Positions 61,250 through 64,000 of a DNA stretch of 64,000 nt are shown here, piece after piece; position 1 is the first letter of the stretch, and each line of letters begins with the position of its first letter. The translations under genes were made by a program, and so were the position numbers. The notes beneath the pieces are model-generated. The model did not search any database and was not told the origin of the DNA. It saw only the letters and a program-made list of their open reading frames with translations. The DNA is from Candidatus Nitronauta litoralis (GTDB taxonomy: Bacteria > Nitrospinota > Nitrospinia > Nitrospinales > Nitrospinaceae), in the NCBI GenBank assembly GCA_015698285.1, contig CP048685.1, positions 2,976,001 to 3,040,000 of the forward strand. The letters are read 5' to 3'.

Positions 61250-63499
61250 ATGCCCGCCCGGAAAAAACAACATCTCCTGATCATAGGAGGAGGTGTGTTT
61301 CAGGTCCCAGCTATCAAGACGGCCCAGGATATGGGGCTCAAGGTGGTGGTCACCGATTACAATCCCGATGCTGAAGGCATGAAGCTGGCCGACTTTCCTA
61401 TCGTGGTCAGCACCCGCAATATAAATCTGACAGTCAATGCCGCCCGACAGTTTCACAGGTCGATACCGATTGATGGCGCTATGACAGTAGGTACCGATGC
61501 ATCGCTCACCGTAGCGGCAGTAGCCAACGCGCTCAATCTGCCAGGCATTCCGACCGAGGTGGCCGAACGTTCCACCGACAAAATCAAGATGCGGCGTTGT
61601 CTCAAAAGTGCAGGTGTTCCCGTTCCGGGGTTCACAGCTGTGACGACCCTGGATGAAGCGCGCCGGATTGTCGATGCCACAACACTGCCGCTGGTCATCA
61701 AGCCTTGCGACAACATGGGAGCACGTGGCGTAAAAAAAATAAATCAGCCCGACGATTTGCCCTCAGCTTTTCAGGAAGCTAAAGAATCATCCATCAGCGG
61801 CAATCTCATTCTAGAAGAATATATGGAAGGGCCGGAGTTCAGTCTGGATGCCATCATCTACGATGGGGAGATTACGATCACCGGTGTTGCAGACCGGCAC
61901 ATCACGCGTGAGCCCTGGTTCGTGGAAGAAGGGCACACCATGCCCTCCAACGCACCCCGCAATATTCTGGACGAAGTGGAGCAGACGTTTCTTGCAGCGA
62001 TCCGGGCTCTGGGAATTAATCATGGTGCTGCCAAAGGCGATATCAAAATGACAGCCGAAGGGGCCAAAATAGTCGAAGTGGCATCCCGACTCAGTGGTGG
62101 CTGGATGTCGGCTCACACGTACCCGCTTTCCAGCGGAGTCAACCTGATACGTGCTGGTATTGAAGTGGCGCTGGGGCAGGCTCCTTCTGACCTGAAACCA
62201 AAACATGAAATGGTGGCGGTGGAGCGATCCATCATTCCACCGGCGGGGAAAATTTTATCAATACGCGGTGTGGACGAGGCCATGAAAATTCGCGGTGTGC
62301 GCGAGATCATCCTCATGAAAGAACCGGGAGATTCCGTCGGCGACCTGCGCAGCAACATGGGAAAAACCGGGTATGTCATCACGACGGCGAAAACCCGCGA
62401 AGAAGCCATACGCATTAACGAACTGGCTCGACAGACTCTGAAAGTTGAAACGGGCAACGAGCAAACCATCACCTGGGACATCATTCGTAACAACGCACGC
62501 AGAAAATTTTATGTCGCCTGTAAAGCCTGCGTTGTGTGCGATGGCGTGGAGTGTTCGGGCAAGGTGCCCGGCATTGGTGGCATCGGAACGGGAGGATCCT
62601 TTCACGAAAACCTGAAAGCACTGGCCCGGTACAAACTCAACTTACGCACCATCCACAATGTACGTAACCCGGATATATCCGTCGAGCTTTTTGGACAGAA
62701 ACTTGCCTCCCCGGTGCTGGCCGCACCGATCACCGGAATGGAAACCAATCTGGGTGGTGGCATGAGCGAAGAGGAATACGCCGCTGCCGTGCTCGACGGT
62801 TGCCTGAGTTGCGGCACGCTCGGAATGGTAGGTGACGGTGCGAGTCCAACAAAATACCGTATTGGCCTGGAAGCAATCAAGAAACGTGGTGGACTCGGTA
62901 TCCCTGTTTTCAAACCACGTGCGTCCAACCTCGACATCCTGCACCGCTTTCATGCGGCGACTGAAGCCGGAGCGATTGCTGTGGGTATCGACATCGATGC
63001 GGCTTCTTTTAAAACCATGTCGCTCAAAGGGCAGAGTGTTGGTCCTAAAAGTATCGAAGATTTGCAGGATTTAAAAAAGCATTTAAAGGTTCCTTTCATT
63101 CTTAAAGGGATCATGAACCCCGAGTCGGCATTGGCTGCAATGGAAGCGGGAGCTGATGCGATTGTGGTGTCGAACCACGGCGGCCGGGTGATGGATTACA
63201 TGCCTGGCACCGCAGAAGTGCTGCCCGAGATTGCGGCGGCGGTGAACGGTCGCATAAAAGTTCTGGTGGATGGCGGCATTCGCGATGGATCGGATATTTT
63301 AAAAGTGCTGGCACTGGGAGCCGATGCTGTGCTGATCGGTCGACCCATCTGCATTGCTGCGTTCGGGGCAGGGCAGGAGGGTGTGTCGTTTTACCTGGAA
63401 GAAAAAGAAAATGAATTGAAGAAAGCGATGATCCTGACCGGTTGCCCGAGTGTCGATCGCATCGACCCTTCTGTGATTGTCCGGGAACGAAAAGGGTAA
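61250..63499 (+). CDS. Fusion of ATP-grasp ligase and FMN-dependent alpha-hydroxy-acid oxidase-like domain
   Basis: A 749-aa two-module protein. Residues 1-400 form a carbamoyl-phosphate-synthase-like ATP-grasp enzyme (IIGGGVFQVPAIKTAQ, GARGVKKI, ILEEYMEGPEFSLDAI, KIVEVASRLSGGWMS). Residues 435-749 form an FMN-dependent TIM barrel of the lactate/alpha-hydroxy-acid oxidase and type 2 isopentenyl isomerase clan (SPVLAAPITGME, ILKGIMNPESALAAMEAGADAIVVSNHGGR, VDGGIRDGSDILKVLALGADAVLIGRP). Between them is a ferredoxin-like Cys cluster CKACVVCDGVEC (Cys424, 427, 430, 435), then GIGGIGTGGSF. No stop or frameshift separates the modules. The combined reaction is unknown. Confidence 0.82.
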   Translation: MPARKKQHLLIIGGGVFQVPAIKTAQDMGLKVVVTDYNPDAEGMKLADFPIVVSTRNINLTVNAARQFHRSIPIDGAMTVGTDASLTVAAVANALNLPGIPTEVAERSTDKIKMRRCLKSAGVPVPGFTAVTTLDEARRIVDATTLPLVIKPCDNMGARGVKKINQPDDLPSAFQEAKESSISGNLILEEYMEGPEFSLDAIIYDGEITITGVADRHITREPWFVEEGHTMPSNAPRNILDEVEQTFLAAIRALGINHGAAKGDIKMTAEGAKIVEVASRLSGGWMSAHTYPLSSGVNLIRAGIEVALGQAPSDLKPKHEMVAVERSIIPPAGKILSIRGVDEAMKIRGVREIILMKEPGDSVGDLRSNMGKTGYVITTAKTREEAIRINELARQTLKVETGNEQTITWDIIRNNARRKFYVACKACVVCDGVECSGKVPGIGGIGTGGSFHENLKALARYKLNLRTIHNVRNPDISVELFGQKLASPVLAAPITGMETNLGGGMSEEEYAAAVLDGCLSCGTLGMVGDGASPTKYRIGLEAIKKRGGLGIPVFKPRASNLDILHRFHAATEAGAIAVGIDIDAASFKTMSLKGQSVGPKSIEDLQDLKKHLKVPFILKGIMNPESALAAMEAGADAIVVSNHGGRVMDYMPGTAEVLPEIAAAVNGRIKVLVDGGIRDGSDILKVLALGADAVLIGRPICIAAFGAGQEGVSFYLEEKENELKKAMILTGCPSVDRIDPSVIVRERKG

Positions 63500-63524
63500 G
63501 TATTATTTAAAAAAGCAAATGCGA

Positions 63525-63681
63525 GATGCTTCGACAAGCTCAGCATGACATTGCAATACTTCCTGCTATTCTGAGGACCAAAGGGACGAAGAATCGTAGG
63601 TCGTCATCGCGAGCGACTGAAAGGAGCGTGGCGATCCAGAATTCTGGATTACTTCGTCGCTAGCGCTCCTCGCAATGACGG
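63525..63681. repeat. Palindromic dispersed repeat, copy B
   Basis: Bases 63602-63680 form a near-palindrome: left arm CGTCATCGCGAGCGACTGAA, right arm ending GCTCCTCGCAATGACG, centred on CCAGAATTCTGG. A second common motif, GCTTCGACAAGCTCAGCATGAC, lies at 63530-63551. The right arm matches copy A. It fills the 63500-63733 gap. Confidence 0.65.
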
Positions 63682-63733
63682 TTAGATTGAACACTTTTTT
63701 CAAGGATTGGCCAATATACCAGGAAATTAGTTT

Positions 63734-64000
63734 ATGAAAACACGAAGAGCACAAATTCAGGTTTTGCCATCCGCCAAAGACGACCCGGTATTGGAATTGT
63801 TGTCGCGTCTGGTAGAAGATCACGGCGCGTCCGCGTTGAAACTGTCAACCGAAGATGCAGCGATGGGTTTCGACCAGGTCGGTTTCTGGGTGCGGCGCTG
63901 CAAAGGGTTGATGCCGGTGGTCGTGAAAATTGGCGGACCCAACGCACGCAACGATATTCGGGAACTGGTGTGCCGGGGAGTGGATGGGTTGATTGCGCCG
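63734..64000 (+). CDS. HpcH/HpaI-type aldolase/citrate-lyase-like protein, partial
   Basis: A frame from ATG 63734 runs off the right edge (89 codons). It begins MKTRRAQIQVLPSA and then shows a TIM-barrel pattern of the HpcH/HpaI aldolase group (VVVKIGGPNARNDIRELVCRGVDGLIAP, residues about 62-89). AGGA 11 nt upstream serves as ribosome binding site. It lies 234 bp after the ATP-grasp/FMN fusion gene and could be in the same pathway. Confidence 0.6.
   Translation, partial: MKTRRAQIQVLPSAKDDPVLELLSRLVEDHGASALKLSTEDAAMGFDQVGFWVRRCKGLMPVVVKIGGPNARNDIRELVCRGVDGLIAP

Overview
The window reads as a piece of a chromosome from a Gram-negative, moderate-GC, chemolithoautotroph-like bacterium, most plausibly a Nitrospinota (Nitrospina-type) nitrite oxidiser. 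That assignment is inference. It rests on an ethylbenzene-dehydrogenase-type heme b lipoprotein resembling the gamma subunit of nitrite oxidoreductase, a bicarbonate uptake and carbonic anhydrase cluster, a b6-type cytochrome b redox operon, and outer-membrane beta-barrel genes. No 16S gene or diagnostic nxrA/nxrB gene is present to confirm it.

Region 1 (1-3360) is the most unusual part. On the minus strand, reading leftwards from a tRNA-Glu gene, lies the front half of a filamentous phage (inovirus-like) genome in M13-like order: HUH replication initiator, candidate ssDNA-binding protein, two or three tiny membrane proteins of 25-41 aa, a major-coat-like protein (signal peptide, acidic N-terminus, one membrane helix, basic C-terminus), an intrinsic terminator, another tiny membrane protein, and a secreted Cys/Gly-rich protein running off the left edge (gIII position). 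Hairpins upstream of the initiator gene are candidates for the replication origin or packaging signal.

Region 2 (3361-19690) holds a membrane protein, a hybrid sensor kinase with a single-domain response regulator, tRNA-Gln with its own promoter and terminator, rsmD-mnmA-suhB, divergent speA and lysA, and a NarX/NarL-type two-component pair. An nhaD antiporter gene interrupted by two in-frame stops is followed by a SulP transporter.

Region 3 (19690-30280): porin and beta-carbonic anhydrase genes complete a probable inorganic-carbon uptake cluster with SulP. Next come an SGNH hydrolase, a pterin dehydratase, a cyclic-nucleotide-binding protein, and a five-gene minus-strand redox operon (PCYCGC protein, TlpA-like thioredoxin, His-rich membrane-anchored protein, b6-type cytochrome b, glutaredoxin-like protein). 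A glycosyltransferase, Bpt, a leucine-rich-repeat protein with a tiny membrane-protein partner, and a cytochrome c lipoprotein follow.

Region 4 (30400-44850): a tight four-gene operon (membrane protein, fatty-acid-hydroxylase family, GH3 acyl-amido synthetase family, enolase-superfamily epimerase) suggests an uncharacterised N-acyl amino acid or modified lipid pathway. Then come ald, dnaE, an M16 peptidase overlapping the NxrC-like lipoprotein, and ilvD.

Region 5 (44950-64000): a B12-binding radical SAM gene, a minus-strand housekeeping run (xerC-hslV-hslU-argB-hrcA-grpE-mutM), comM/yifB, several small hypotheticals and outer-membrane proteins, a TPR protein, an aldo/keto reductase, a pentapeptide-repeat protein, an ATP-grasp/FMN-oxidoreductase fusion, and a partial HpcH/HpaI-type aldolase gene at the right edge. 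Degenerate palindromic intergenic repeats occur near 55.1, 58.1 and 63.6 kb. Several small genes listed here were found by reading the sequence directly.
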